Positions 53,301 to 62,312 are shown, counted from the stretch's first letter. The stretch: 64,000 nt of DNA from Paenibacillus sp. FSL R5-0345 (GCF_000758585.1 NZ_CP009281.1:186001-250000), one strand, 5' to 3'. Numbers and translations: made by a program. Notes: generated by a model not told the origin, from the letters alone.

Positions 53301-54729
53301 GCATCCTGAACTTACTCAACCAGTGGGTACAACAAACGGAACTATCACTCGTACCGATGCTTACAACAATGAGGCTGCACTTGGTAACCTGATCGCTGAC
53401 GCTATGCGTACTGCTGATTTCGGCGATGGCGCTAAGGCTGCTGATTTCGCCTTTATGAATCCGGGTGGTATCCGTGCGGATCTTCCAAAAGGCCCTGTAA
53501 CCTTCGGCGATCTGGCGAAAATTCAGCCATTCGGCAATACGCTTGTGAAGCTGACGCTGACTGGAGCGCAAATCAAAACGTTGCTGCAACAGCAATGGAA
53601 TGTAAAGGCTGATGGAACACCCGATATCAAAACGCTGCAAATTTCTGGACTGAAATATACAGCGAATATGTATCTTCCGGTAGCAGATCGCATTGCCAAG
53701 CTTACGCTAACTAATGGAACACCAATTAATCCTACACAGAAATATACGGCTGTAGTGAATAACTTTATGGCTGCGGGCGGGGATAACTACAAGGTTCTGA
53801 CTCAAGCTAGTGATTCATTGGCTGGACCTATTGATTTGGACGTATTCTACGACTATATTGTGAGCACGTTTGATAGAAAAGAGATTAAAGCAGCTGTTGA
53901 AGGTCGGATTGTTAACAATTTGAAGGAAGTAACTCCAACGCCGACACCTAGTCCAACGGCAACACCAACGCCAACAACGGTACCAACAACAGCACCAACA
54001 ACGGCACCAACAACAGCACCAACAACAGCACCAACAACAGCACCAACAACGGCACCAACAACGGCACCAACAACGGCACCAACAACGGCACCAACAACGG
54101 CACCAACAACAGCACCAACAGCAACACCAGCACCAACAACAGCACCAACAGCAACGCCAGCACCAACTACTGCTCCAGCAGCAAACTTCAAAGATCTGGG
54201 TAAGGTAGTATGGGCGCAAGAAGCTGTTCAAGCATTGGCTGCTAAGGGCATTATAAAAGGATTGGACGCAAATAGTTTTGCGCCAACCAAAACAGTGACT
54301 AGAGCAGAGTTTATTACAATGCTGGTACGCGCACTGAATCTGACGGGTTCGGCAACAACCAGTTCATTCAGCGATGTTAAACAAGGAGTTTGGTACACGG
54401 ATTCTATCGCTATTGCGGTGAAGGCCGGGATTGTACAAGGGTCTGGTGATGGTAAGTTCGAACCGGGTCGTCAAGTGACCCGAGAAGAGATGGCTATTAT
54501 GATTGCTAATGCATTGAAGGATAAACTACAGCCGATTGATAAGAATGCAGCGCTGGGCAAGTTTGCAGACAAGTCCAGTATTGCTCCTTACGCTCAGGAC
54601 GCTATAGCACAACTGACCCAATTGGGGATCGTTAACGGTGTTGAAGGTGGCAAATTTGCACCTAAGGGCATAGCTAACCGTGCTCAAGCGGCAGTCATTA
54701 TCTACCGTATGCTTGAACAAGCTTCATAA
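50308..54729 (+). CDS. yfkN: SLH-anchored bifunctional nucleotide phosphoesterase (YfkN-like)
   Basis: This 1473-residue surface enzyme combines two metallophosphatase/5'-nucleotidase units, as in the 1462-aa B. subtilis YfkN (2',3'-cyclic phosphodiesterase, 2'/3'-nucleotidase and 5'-nucleotidase). A signal peptide (1-41) precedes unit 1 (about 48-640, with STTDVHTN and GNHEFNYG) and unit 2 (about 690-1205, with NDFHGQ, GNHEFDQG and MNPGGIRADLPKG). A Pro-Thr linker (about 1209-1291, eleven PTTA units) leads to three SLH repeats that bind cell-wall polymer. It releases phosphate and nucleosides outside the cell, and Pho-box-like repeats upstream fit phosphate-starvation control. Confidence 0.93.
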   Translation: MGWKTRWNKPLASVLATAVLSLQVFGGIGLGATWGTDKAEAASSATAKLRLMSTTDVHTNVYGWDYFKNAASTTVGLDRTATLVTYARSEYPLNNLLLDNGDLIQGTPLGTYIANESKLMESETKLHPMIAAMNIMEYDVATFGNHEFNYGLEFLNRTIKGYSNNPLTGADFPYVNANIYIDDKDGNPDNDKNAFDPYVIIKKTIMDSDDQPQVVKVGILGLVTPQIMEWDKVNLEGRVIAKDIAETAAKFIPAMKNEGADVIVAMAHTGFDATAVAGTDAENAINLLSKVDGIDAITFSHTHKVFPTGDNASLDASFKDPLTGQPYNSPQSVVDNVYGHINGTPAVQAGYGGGYLGLIDLNLVQEDGKWTVDKKNSKASTRSIANAKPDAVVDAAVAADHQATIDYTGQELGVTTAPMNSYFAMVQDDPTVQIVTNAQKWYVEKYIENNLPQYKNLPILSVGAPFKAGRNGPSEYTSIEKGPLTIRSASDLYLYDNTLKAIKVKGSVVKEWVEMSAGAFNTIDEKSTAPQSLLNGDFAVYNFDIIDGIKYTIDVTKPAKYNPNGTIKNASSSRVKQITYKGKTLDQNQDFIVVTNNYRASGGGNFPGVKGSEMLVDSQDENRQILMDYIREVGTIDPSADGNWSLAPISDDVNITFTSSPEAAKVTPANITDTGAKDIKGFSIYKLALPVKDVEVHLLGINDFHGQLDTVSTVSNKNVGTAAILATYLKEARAKYDNALLFHNGDSVGASAPVSSLERDEPTIEWMNMMGFDVGSLGNHEFDQGVDALMTQLYGGVDPKDGNVTHKGTNFDYVNANAVDATTREPIIKPYVIKEVGGVKIGFIGLVTKATPGKVSPSGTAGVYFLTPEEEVAAVEKYAKELQAKGVETIIVLAHDPASTKDGVTTGEAADLANALPANSPVDVIVAGDNHALANGTVNGKLIVQAYSYGTAFEDIKLIIDPKTGHVKEKSAVVTSTFHDGVTPDPESVALVNTYLEKHPELTQPVGTTNGTITRTDAYNNEAALGNLIADAMRTADFGDGAKAADFAFMNPGGIRADLPKGPVTFGDLAKIQPFGNTLVKLTLTGAQIKTLLQQQWNVKADGTPDIKTLQISGLKYTANMYLPVADRIAKLTLTNGTPINPTQKYTAVVNNFMAAGGDNYKVLTQASDSLAGPIDLDVFYDYIVSTFDRKEIKAAVEGRIVNNLKEVTPTPTPSPTATPTPTTVPTTAPTTAPTTAPTTAPTTAPTTAPTTAPTTAPTTAPTTAPTTAPTATPAPTTAPTATPAPTTAPAANFKDLGKVVWAQEAVQALAAKGIIKGLDANSFAPTKTVTRAEFITMLVRALNLTGSATTSSFSDVKQGVWYTDSIAIAVKAGIVQGSGDGKFEPGRQVTREEMAIMIANALKDKLQPIDKNAALGKFADKSSIAPYAQDAIAQLTQLGIVNGVEGGKFAPKGIANRAQAAVIIYRMLEQAS
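53983..54114 (+). repeat. Eleven 12-bp tandem repeats encoding PTTA
   Basis: The unit CCAACAAC(A/G)GCA repeats eleven times without interruption, with related degenerate units to about 54175. It encodes the Pro-Thr linker between the enzyme units and the SLH repeats. Third-position A/G variants come in runs, which suggests block duplication. Confidence 0.95.
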
Positions 54730-54745
54730 CCCGATAGTTCTTCTG

Positions 54746-54793
54746 AAAAAGTGTATCGATGATCCCAAATAGGGACTCGGTACACTTTTTCTT
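54746..54793 (+). terminator. Terminator of the yfkN-type gene
   Basis: AAAAAGTGTA (54746-54755) pairs with TACACTTTTT (54781-54790). An inner CCC/GGG extends it with mismatches. Confidence 0.8.
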
Positions 54794-54868
54794 TTTACAT
54801 TAGGTATTGCCCTTTGTGCTAATATATGATAATTTAGTTCTGCACTGCATGTTTCTTTTATATTTTGT

Positions 54869-54952
<84 letters not shown>

Positions 54953-54989
54953 TACCTAAGTGCATATAAACTAGCTGTACTTTTGAATT

Positions 54990-55017
54990 GCTCTTCAACC
55001 TGAAGAGCCTTTTTTTT
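54990..55017 (+). terminator. Terminator of tRNA-Leu
   Basis: GCTCTTCA (54990-54997) pairs with TGAAGAGC (55001-55008), followed by C and a run of T. Confidence 0.9.
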
Positions 55018-55073
55018 ATTTATAAGGATATTTCAAGTTTGGATAACTCTAATATAAAAGAAGTGAAGCGAAG

Positions 55074-56468
55074 ATGGAACCTAATGTAAATGTCAATACG
55101 AAGCGAAGTGTGCGGTTTCTTGAGAAGTATTTTTCAGGAGAATCGTTAGATTATCGCCATATGATTGCTTTATTCATTCCTATTCTGGTAGATCAGGCCT
55201 TTATAGTGGGGCTTAATCTAGTGAATACAGCCATGATCAGCTCGTCCGGTGTGGCAGCTATCAGTGCGGTGAACATGATCGATTCCCTTAATCTTTTTCT
55301 CATTAGTGTGTTTATCGCGGTATCAACAGGTGGTACGGTTGTCGTAGCGCAGTACAAAGGAAGCGGTAATAGTCTTATGGTGTCAAAAGCCACCGCAGGT
55401 GCCACCTCGTCGGTTTCCCTTATGGCTTTTGTTATTGGTATGTTTGGTATTCTTTTTCACAATCCGTTGTTGAACTTACTATTTGGAGCGGCTTCGCCAG
55501 AGGTAATGCACAACGCCCGAATCTATTTGATTGGGAGCTGTATCTCCTATCTTGGAATAGCTGTGGTAGAGGCAGTGTGTGGTGCCCTTCGGGGAATCGG
55601 AAGGACGAGAGCCTCGCTTGCACTATCGCTCATTATGAATTTAGTTTACGTCCTCTTGAATCTCGTATTTATTAACCTTTTGCATATGGGTGTTCTAGGG
55701 ATGACTATTTCTATAAATATAGCTCGATATTTGGGCGCGATATGCGCTCTGTATTATCTGTTCCGGATGGACAATGAACTGCATATTCGAATTCGTGACT
55801 TACTGGTGGTTCAATTCTCCATGCTCAAAAAAATAATGTTCATCGGTATGCCGTTTGCGGCGGAGCAGATGTTCTTTAATGGTGGTAAGATTCTGACGCA
55901 AGTCTTTATCGTCAGTCTCGGTACTTACGCGCTTGCTACAAACGCTATTGCCTCTTCCTTTGCGGGGATTATGCAAATTCCGGGCAATGCGCTGTCTTTG
56001 ACGATTATTACAGTGGTCGGACAATGTATGGGAAGCAATAATGTTAAGGATGCCCGGAAATTTATTAAATCGTTTCTCGTAGCCTCTTCCCTTTCCTTTG
56101 TGGTGATGGGATTGTTAGTTATGCCTTTCTTCCATCCGCTAGTTTCGATGTTCCATCCACCTGCGGAGATCGTGAGAGATATCTTTATAATTGTACTTAT
56201 CAATACAATCGTACAAATACCACTGTGGTCTATTAGCTTCATAACACCATCAGCGCTTAGAGCAGCAGGAGATTCCAAGTTTACATCCATGGTGTCTATG
56301 CTGAGTATGTGGTTGTTCCGCGTAGTACTCGGGTATATCTTAGGTATTGTTCTGGATTTCGGTCTACTTGGGGTTTGGTTAGCTATGAACTGTGAGTGGG
56401 GAATTAGAGGATTCATATTTCTACGGCGTTTCATGGGTAAGAAGTGGGTTCAGCATCGTGTTATATAG
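55074..56468 (+). CDS. MATE-family efflux transporter
   Basis: This 464-residue protein has twelve membrane helices in two homologous halves. Each half begins with the MATE pattern, as in FIPILVDQAFIVGLNLVNTAMIS and GMPFAAEQMFFNGGKILTQVFI. Family members export cationic drugs or metabolites using Na+ or H+. The particular substrate cannot be read. GAAGTGAAG precedes the ATG, and a GACACC terminator follows, so it is a single-gene unit. Confidence 0.9.
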   Translation: MEPNVNVNTKRSVRFLEKYFSGESLDYRHMIALFIPILVDQAFIVGLNLVNTAMISSSGVAAISAVNMIDSLNLFLISVFIAVSTGGTVVVAQYKGSGNSLMVSKATAGATSSVSLMAFVIGMFGILFHNPLLNLLFGAASPEVMHNARIYLIGSCISYLGIAVVEAVCGALRGIGRTRASLALSLIMNLVYVLLNLVFINLLHMGVLGMTISINIARYLGAICALYYLFRMDNELHIRIRDLLVVQFSMLKKIMFIGMPFAAEQMFFNGGKILTQVFIVSLGTYALATNAIASSFAGIMQIPGNALSLTIITVVGQCMGSNNVKDARKFIKSFLVASSLSFVVMGLLVMPFFHPLVSMFHPPAEIVRDIFIIVLINTIVQIPLWSISFITPSALRAAGDSKFTSMVSMLSMWLFRVVLGYILGIVLDFGLLGVWLAMNCEWGIRGFIFLRRFMGKKWVQHRVI

Positions 56469-56475
56469 TAAAAGT

Positions 56476-56502
56476 AAAAGACACCCTAAAGGGTGTCTTT
56501 TT
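56476..56502. terminator. GACACC-family terminator 9 (bidirectional)
   Basis: AAAAGACACCC (56476-56486) pairs with GGGTGTCTTTT (56491-56501). It stands between two convergent genes. Confidence 0.9.
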
Positions 56503-56521
56503 GTTCGCCATGCATGTAATG

Positions 56522-57862
56522 TTATTCTTTGATCTGTGAGAACAAATCATTCAAAGCCTCGCTCATTGTGGGGTGAGTAAAGATATGATCTCTCAAAAAG
56601 GTGAAATCTTGCCCTGTTTGAATAGCCATACTCACGATATTAATCACTTCACTGGATTCCGCACAGAACAATGTAGCTCCGAGAATTTTATTGGTTTTTG
56701 CATCCACAATAGCTTTTAGGAAGCCTTCAGTTTCGTTAATTAAGCGGGCACGTGGAATAGCTGCTGAAGGCAATTTCGCGACTTTAATTTCAAGTCCTTG
56801 TTCGGTAGCTGCTTCTTCACTAATTCCTACTCTGGATAGTGGAGGATCTATAAATACGCTGTACGGAACAGCGTCACGGTCATTTGTGGTATGGGAATGA
56901 TCGCCGAAGAGATCATTTCGTACGATTCTATAATCGTCTAAAGATATATAGGTAAACTGTAATCCGCCTTTGACATCGCCAAGAGCCCATATATGGGGAA
57001 CGGAGGTTTTTAGGGAAGGGTCCACCTTAATAGCACCCCGATCTGTAACTTCTACACCGGCTGCTTCTAGATTTAATCCCTCGATGTTTGGTTTTCTACC
57101 TGTCGCTACCAGTACAGCATCGACTTTCAATTCTTGAATAGCGCCATCTATCGAAAAGGAGATAACTGTTCCATCTTTAACATCCTTCAGTCCTATAACC
57201 TTTGCCTTCAGTTTGACCTCAATGTTCTTCTTGGTAAAGGTTTGGAGGACGGCCTCCGCGACATCGCGGTCTTCTTTAGGGATGAATTTCGAGGAACCCT
57301 CCAGCACCGTAACCTGTGAGCCGAATTGACTGTAGATCGAAGCGAATTCCAAACCAATATAACCACCACCAATGATGGCTAGTTTAGTTGGGAGCTCCTT
57401 AAGATCCATAATGGACGTGCTGGTATAAACGAACTTACTATCTTGTATCCCGTCAATCGTTGGAATGATGGTCTCAGCACCCGTATTAATGAAGATTTTG
57501 TCGGCGGTTAAGATTTTCGTCTCACCGGCTTCCTTCACTTGAACTTCGTGATCTGATAAGAAGGAAGCTTCTCCATTAATAACTTCTATATTCTCGTTCT
57601 GATTTAGATTATCGTAATTTTTCTGGCGTAGAAATGAAATCAGTTGATCCTTGTTATGGATCGCTTCTTCATAATCTTTGCCTTGATGTGCTTGGTAAGC
57701 TAAGGATTTGGTAGGGATGCAGGCGATGTTAATGCAGGTTCCACCGTACATTTCCTTAGATCGTTCAATAACGGCTACTTTCCATTTTCGATTAGCTAGT
57801 TCTGTGGCAAGGGTCTTTCCGCCTTTACCGAAACCAATAATAATAGCGTCGAACTTGTTCAT
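56522..57862 (-). CDS. Flavin disulfide reductase, RclA-like
   Basis: This 446-residue enzyme of the pyridine nucleotide-disulfide oxidoreductase class I has an FAD motif at the start (AIIIGFGKGGKTLA). The redox-active GGTCINIACIPTK follows, then the NAD(P) motif AIIGGGYIGLEFA, the second FAD motif IWALGDVKGG and a dimerisation domain ending THPTMSEAL. The CINIxCIPTK disulfide and overall length resemble E. coli RclA, a copper/hypochlorite-stress reductase. The substrate here is not established. AGGAGG-like CGGAGG precedes the ATG. Confidence 0.85.
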   Translation of the reverse strand: MNKFDAIIIGFGKGGKTLATELANRKWKVAVIERSKEMYGGTCINIACIPTKSLAYQAHQGKDYEEAIHNKDQLISFLRQKNYDNLNQNENIEVINGEASFLSDHEVQVKEAGETKILTADKIFINTGAETIIPTIDGIQDSKFVYTSTSIMDLKELPTKLAIIGGGYIGLEFASIYSQFGSQVTVLEGSSKFIPKEDRDVAEAVLQTFTKKNIEVKLKAKVIGLKDVKDGTVISFSIDGAIQELKVDAVLVATGRKPNIEGLNLEAAGVEVTDRGAIKVDPSLKTSVPHIWALGDVKGGLQFTYISLDDYRIVRNDLFGDHSHTTNDRDAVPYSVFIDPPLSRVGISEEAATEQGLEIKVAKLPSAAIPRARLINETEGFLKAIVDAKTNKILGATLFCAESSEVINIVSMAIQTGQDFTFLRDHIFTHPTMSEALNDLFSQIKE

Positions 57863-57973
57863 TTGAATACCTCCGGGTTACACAGGATGTTATAAATTAT
57901 GCGGTAAATAGCATGTTATCTTTATTATTACCCTTGATTCAAAGGCTATTAAACGAATAATAAGGAGATTTAA

Positions 57974-58008
57974 AGACAAAAAAAGATCTCCTCTAAAGGA
58001 AATCTCTT
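57974..58008 (-). terminator. Terminator of the SDR relic
   Basis: On the minus strand an imperfect stem AAGAGATTTCC / GGAGATCTT is followed by seven U. Confidence 0.55.
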
Positions 58009-58037
58009 AATGATCAATAGGCTGGCTGGCGTATAAA

Positions 58038-58297
58038 TTAACGTAATTTAATCGATCCGCCATCGACCATGATTGTTTGACCCGTAATATAGTCGGAGTC
58101 TTCGTTCGCTAGGAGAACAGCAACACGGCCGATATCACTTTCCAGCTCACCCAGTCTTCTTAAAGGGATCTTGGAAATCATGCTTTGGTAGTACTCTAGG
58201 TTTGCTTCTGCCCATCGAATCATACATCGAATGGTTTCTTTCAAATAAGGTAATGCGGCTTGTATGAAATAGAAGGTAGGATAGAATCCGGTTAGCT
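58038..58297 (-). pseudogene. Relic of a short-chain dehydrogenase
   Basis: The minus-strand frame has an SDR-like helix (FIQAALPYLKET) joined directly to a distant C-terminal part (SKIPLRRLGE, then GRVAVLLANEDSDYITGQTIMVDGG). The active-site YxxxK region between them and the whole Rossmann half are absent. The frame begins right after the histidine kinase stop and no ribosome site is present. It is a deletion remnant. Confidence 0.7.
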
Positions 58298-58299
58298 GT

Positions 58300-59667
58300 C
58301 TAGGTAGGAGAGAGTACAGGGAATCCCATGGTGATCACTGCACCGCCATCCTTACGGTTCCCCGCTGTAATCAGACCTCCGGAGCGCTCTACGATCGCAC
58401 GGGAGATGGCAAGTCCTAGTCCCGATTCGCCATCTTTTCCTTTAACAAATCGGTGGAACAGGTATGGAAGCAGGTCTTCTGAAATGCCAGGGCCATCATC
58501 GCTAACTGAGAGTAGAACCTGGTCATCCTTAACCGAAGCATGAATGTAGATATGCTGATTAGCATAACGAGTTGCATTGGAAACCACATTAAGCAGTGCC
58601 TGCAATAGCTTATCTCTATCGGCACGGACCGTAAGCGGCTCGCAATCATCGTAGGATACATGCAGGGTCAGCCCTTTTTTCATCAAAAGAGGGTTCATGC
58701 GTTCAATGGTTTCTACAATTATATCGTCCAGTGAGAGCTCGCTAGTTCTAAATATATTCTCCTCACTATCCAGCTTCGCAAGCAGGGTCATTTCCGTAAC
58801 GAGTTTCTTCAGACGACTACTCTCGCTCATAATGATATCCAGACCCTTATCGATCGCTTCCCCCTCGAAGACACCATCCTTAATGCCTTCAGCATAACCA
58901 GAGATGGACATCAGTGGGGTCTTTAATTCGTGAGAGGCATTCTGAAAAAATTGCTTCTGTACGTGGTTAAATCGATTCAATTCACCAGCCATGTCATATA
59001 CCGACTTAGCAACAGCGCCAATCTCTCCACCAGCCTTGATCAGTTTAACCTCTGAGAAGTGGCGCTCTTTTACTTTTTTCAGTTCTTGCTGCAGCTTCAT
59101 TAGAGGCTGGATTAGCTTTTTCGTGATAAACAGGCCAAATAGGAGCATAAATGCCCCTGCAGCACCGAAAACGATTAGCAGTCTTTTGAACAGAGCTTGT
59201 TCAATGCTTGTTACTGCGCTCATAGGTGTAAGCAGAGTTAGCGTGCCTATTGGCGTAGCCTTCACTTCTGTTATATATCTTGCATCTGTTCCATTCCAAA
59301 TATTCTGGAGGTCAGAGGCTTGACCAGCGACAAACTGCGCATTGGATTTTACCGCGACGGAACTCATACTCGATGAGGTGGACAATACTTTTCCTGTCTC
59401 ATCACTAAGGATAGCCTCGACGCTTGCAGTGCCTACAGAAGAAGGCATGATCACGGGCAGCGCATGGAGTTCAGTCTCAAAGTCGCCACTGTATGTGCTC
59501 CCCTCAACTATAGTGGCTGACATGGCAGAGCTAATGGTTCGCAGTTCCGCCTTTTGTGTTCCGACAAAATGATTAAGCAGCACAAAATGGATCACGACAG
59601 CGGTAATAGACAGGAGCAGTACCAATACAACGCTAAAGGCTAAATTAATCTGATGTGCTAGCTTCAT
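58300..59667 (-). CDS. Two-component sensor histidine kinase
   Basis: This 455-residue membrane kinase has TM1 (about 8-30), an extracytoplasmic sensor domain (about 31-160), TM2 (about 162-182) and a HAMP linker. The HisKA domain has the phosphoacceptor His246 in NASHELKTPLMS. The ATPase domain has NVVSNATRYA, SDDGPGIS and GLGLAISRAI. ATG 59667 has GGAGTGGAGAT upstream and overlaps the end of the response regulator gene by 23 nt, so the longer frame is rejected. The stimulus is unknown. Confidence 0.92.
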   Translation of the reverse strand: MKLAHQINLAFSVVLVLLLSITAVVIHFVLLNHFVGTQKAELRTISSAMSATIVEGSTYSGDFETELHALPVIMPSSVGTASVEAILSDETGKVLSTSSSMSSVAVKSNAQFVAGQASDLQNIWNGTDARYITEVKATPIGTLTLLTPMSAVTSIEQALFKRLLIVFGAAGAFMLLFGLFITKKLIQPLMKLQQELKKVKERHFSEVKLIKAGGEIGAVAKSVYDMAGELNRFNHVQKQFFQNASHELKTPLMSISGYAEGIKDGVFEGEAIDKGLDIIMSESSRLKKLVTEMTLLAKLDSEENIFRTSELSLDDIIVETIERMNPLLMKKGLTLHVSYDDCEPLTVRADRDKLLQALLNVVSNATRYANQHIYIHASVKDDQVLLSVSDDGPGISEDLLPYLFHRFVKGKDGESGLGLAISRAIVERSGGLITAGNRKDGGAVITMGFPVLSPT

Positions 59668-60385
59668 CGATCTCCACTCCCTCCTCAATACGCATACGAT
59701 AGCCATGTCCCCATACGGCTTCAATCGGCAGCAGATCTAGTTTTTTTCGCATCCGTTTAATTAAATGGTCTACGGCACGGTCGCTTCCGAAATAGTCATC
59801 TCCCCACACATGGGTTAGCAGCTCATCTCTTGTAAATGCGCGGTTGGGAGAGGTTGCGAATACTTTTAGGAGGGTGAATTCTTTACTGGTGAGTTCAATC
59901 TCTTTCCCATGCCAGAACACACGTCTTTCATCCAATAATAGCTGTAGATGAGTAACCTCAATATGCGTAGGTGTGAGGGGGGTACTACTTGCAGGTTCTA
60001 TTTGAATACTCATTTTATACCACCGTTGTAGCTGGCGTTTAATGCGAGCAACTAGCTCCCGAGGGCTAAATGGCTTGACTAGATAATCATCACTGCCTAG
60101 CTCTAAACCTAAAATTTTATCCACTTCATTATCCCTTGCGGAGATCATAATAATCGGCACTTCGGCTTCATTGCGAATTCGCCGACAAAATTCGTACCCG
60201 TCCATGCCGGGCAGCATAACGTCGAGTACCCACATATCCGGTGGGCTTGTCTGCCATAAGGTCCATGCTTCTTCAGCGCTGCCAAGAGCAATCGTGCGGT
60301 AATTTTCTTTTTGTAAATAAGCTTCTACAAGATTACGTATATGTTGATCATCATCTACTACGGCAATGAGATAGTTGGTATTCAT
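59645..60385 (-). CDS. OmpR-family response regulator
   Basis: This 246-residue regulator has a receiver domain (about 5-118) with the acidic pair DDD at 11-13, phosphoacceptor Asp55 in VLDVMLPG and Lys in YLVKPFS. A winged-helix DNA-binding domain follows (about 140-236, with FTRDELLTHVWGDDYFGSDRAVDHLIKRMRKK in two segments). It is co-transcribed and overlapping with the kinase downstream. A small secreted-protein gene diverges 160 nt away and may be a target. Confidence 0.93.
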   Translation of the reverse strand: MNTNYLIAVVDDDQHIRNLVEAYLQKENYRTIALGSAEEAWTLWQTSPPDMWVLDVMLPGMDGYEFCRRIRNEAEVPIIMISARDNEVDKILGLELGSDDYLVKPFSPRELVARIKRQLQRWYKMSIQIEPASSTPLTPTHIEVTHLQLLLDERRVFWHGKEIELTSKEFTLLKVFATSPNRAFTRDELLTHVWGDDYFGSDRAVDHLIKRMRKKLDLLPIEAVWGHGYRMRIEEGVEIDEASTSD

Positions 60386-60544
60386 TTAGTTAACCTCCAG
60401 ATTATTCTTCTGCAATTATATCAATCCAGAGGGGAGTAGAGGGGGCTGCCATCGTTTTTCCACAAATTAACCAATGTTATGCCACACCGATTTTGTAAGC
60501 TTGGACTTGTAAGATCATTCGAATCGACGAGGAGTGTTGTATTT

Positions 60545-61204
60545 ATGAATCAACAGATGATATTTAAAAAGTTAGCGTTATCCGCCCTACTGGTATCCGC
60601 AGTTGCTGCACCGACTGCAGCGAACGCAGCTAGCGGAGCTCAGGATCAAAGTGGAAAAACAACGGCTGCAGCGGTGGTTACTCCAGCAACTAAGGGAACA
60701 ATTGCTACTCAAGTAACAATCTTTGATTGGGTAGATCCCCTTGAACTGGCTAAAACATATGCACCTAGTACTCTAGAAGACTGGAAGAAGACCTTGGATC
60801 AATATTACAAGGCTGCTGGATTTAGTGTAACCGCGGTTTCCGAGCTAGTACCTTCTGAGCAGGCAGAAGGGGTTGTGTTCTCGAAAAATATTGCATCAGC
60901 CGAAGCGCTGCCCGTGAGTTATATTGAAGCTGGTCGCAATGTTGAGGTATTGCCTAATGATGAGAAGATGGGGAGTGTCGTCTCTACTTCTATTAAAGGT
61001 GTAGCTGCAATTGCAGCAGTAGAAGTGAGTGAAGCTACAATTTCAATTCAAGAGTTTAGCGAGGCTGATAAAGCCTTTTTCAAAGCCCAAGAGGATCTGA
61101 ATAGTGCTGCTAAAACCAAAGATGCCACTGTGATTAAGGAAGCTTTAGCTAAGCTGCTGGATCAATATAAAGAGAAAATCGAAGCATTTGAAACAGCTAA
61201 GTAA
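60545..61204 (+). CDS. Secreted protein of unknown function
   Basis: The 219-residue protein has a clear signal peptide (1-30, KKLALSALLVSAVAAPTAANAAS). The rest is mixed helix and strand, with a charged coiled-coil-like end (about 175-219, EALAKLLDQYKEKIEAFETAK). The ATG at 60545 with GGAGTG upstream is preferred to a longer frame that lacks a ribosome site. It is divergent from the two-component genes and could be controlled by them. No family is recognised. Confidence 0.75.
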   Translation: MNQQMIFKKLALSALLVSAVAAPTAANAASGAQDQSGKTTAAAVVTPATKGTIATQVTIFDWVDPLELAKTYAPSTLEDWKKTLDQYYKAAGFSVTAVSELVPSEQAEGVVFSKNIASAEALPVSYIEAGRNVEVLPNDEKMGSVVSTSIKGVAAIAAVEVSEATISIQEFSEADKAFFKAQEDLNSAAKTKDATVIKEALAKLLDQYKEKIEAFETAK

Positions 61205-61255
61205 CAGCGATTAACGCGGCTGGATACAGAGCAGAGAGAGTGAAAAGGGAAGAAT

Positions 61256-61284
61256 AAAAGACACCTCGAGGGGTGTCTTTTTTT
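61256..61284. terminator. GACACC-family terminator 10
   Basis: AAAAGACACC (61256-61265) pairs with GGTGTCTTTT (61272-61281), then T. It ends the secreted-protein gene and may also serve the convergent EamA gene ending at 61331. Confidence 0.88.
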
Positions 61285-61330
61285 ACGTAAATGTAAGGAT
61301 CGATCGAAGGTGTACTTTAGCAGGCTTTCT

Positions 61331-62269
61331 CTAGTCCAGCCCAATCTCGCCCTTTACTTGAAGCTTTGCCTTCTTGCGCCAGTTGACTCCGATCACCCCG
61401 GCGATGATCATCACCGTACCGGTCCAATGATACCATTCCAGCTGTTCATTCAGCAGAAGCACGCCGCCAAGAATAGAGACAACCGTCGAAAGACTGCCGA
61501 AGATGCTCACGCGTGAAGCCTCCATTCGGGATAAAGCGTAGTTGGAGAGGAAGGAGGTCACGAGGGATGAGAGTACGCCGAGATAGATCATGGAGAATAT
61601 GAACTTAGGCTCCTGAAAAGGTGTGAAATATTGATTCAAGGTTCCTGCTGAACCATGCTTAATGATTGATAGACCATTGAAAAATATAAATCCGAATAAA
61701 GTAATCATATAAGTGAGCTCTTTAGGACTCCAAGTTCGTGTCAGCTTTCGGGCCGCAACATTATAGCCGGCAAGGGATAGCGCTGAGATTAGGATGAGTA
61801 AGACGCCCCAGAGACTAGAGGAAGAAATACTCACACCCGGTATGGCAAAGATAAGAATGATACCTGCAACCGAGATTAAGGTGGAGATCTTTTGGAAGCC
61901 GCTTGTAGTTTCCTTTAAGAACATTGCCGCCAAAATAATGGTGAAGATGGGCATGGTCGCCTGAATAATACCCGCTACAGCTGATGTTGTATGCAGAAGT
62001 CCAAAGGCTTGGAGCGTAAAGTACAACGCTGGGTATAGTAGAGCAAGTGGGATGACCACTGCTGCCTTGGATATTCCAAACTTCACCCGCCCCCACCCTG
62101 GAAAAGTAAATAACGAAGCGGCAAGAAAAGATAACGTGAAACGATGAGCCAATGTATCGAATGGGTCCGAAACGGTTAGTGCCATTTTTACAAATATAAA
62201 AGAAAACCCGACAATAACAGCATTCAAGACAGCAGCTACTATCGCTTTTTGAGTAGAAGATATATTCAT
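61331..62269 (-). CDS. EamA-family (DMT) membrane transporter
   Basis: This 312-residue exporter has ten helices in two EamA repeats (about 5-140 and 150-295), with LALLYPALYFTLQAFGLLHTTSA-like family segments and a basic C-terminus. The ATG at 62269 is chosen because GGAGGTC lies 8 nt upstream; a TTG inside that site is rejected. It is divergent from a MocR-type regulator, a common pairing in which the regulator controls export or salvage of an amine or vitamin-B6-type compound. Confidence 0.88.
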   Translation of the reverse strand: MNISSTQKAIVAAVLNAVIVGFSFIFVKMALTVSDPFDTLAHRFTLSFLAASLFTFPGWGRVKFGISKAAVVIPLALLYPALYFTLQAFGLLHTTSAVAGIIQATMPIFTIILAAMFLKETTSGFQKISTLISVAGIILIFAIPGVSISSSSLWGVLLILISALSLAGYNVAARKLTRTWSPKELTYMITLFGFIFFNGLSIIKHGSAGTLNQYFTPFQEPKFIFSMIYLGVLSSLVTSFLSNYALSRMEASRVSIFGSLSTVVSILGGVLLLNEQLEWYHWTGTVMIIAGVIGVNWRKKAKLQVKGEIGLD

Positions 62270-62300
62270 CAGTAAGACCTCCAAAGTGTTGCGCGCATTT

Positions 62301-62312
62301 AGGACCGGTCCT
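62301..62312. promoter_or_regulatory. Palindrome 1 of the EamA/MocR intergenic region
   Basis: AGGACCGGTCCT is a perfect 12-bp palindrome 32 nt from the EamA start. It shares the core ACCGGT with palindrome 2. Confidence 0.65.

Noticed and set aside
53815..54231. Minus-strand frames of Cys-Trp or Val-Gly repeats opposite the PTTA array
   Set aside because: They mirror the 12-bp repeat and have no start signals.
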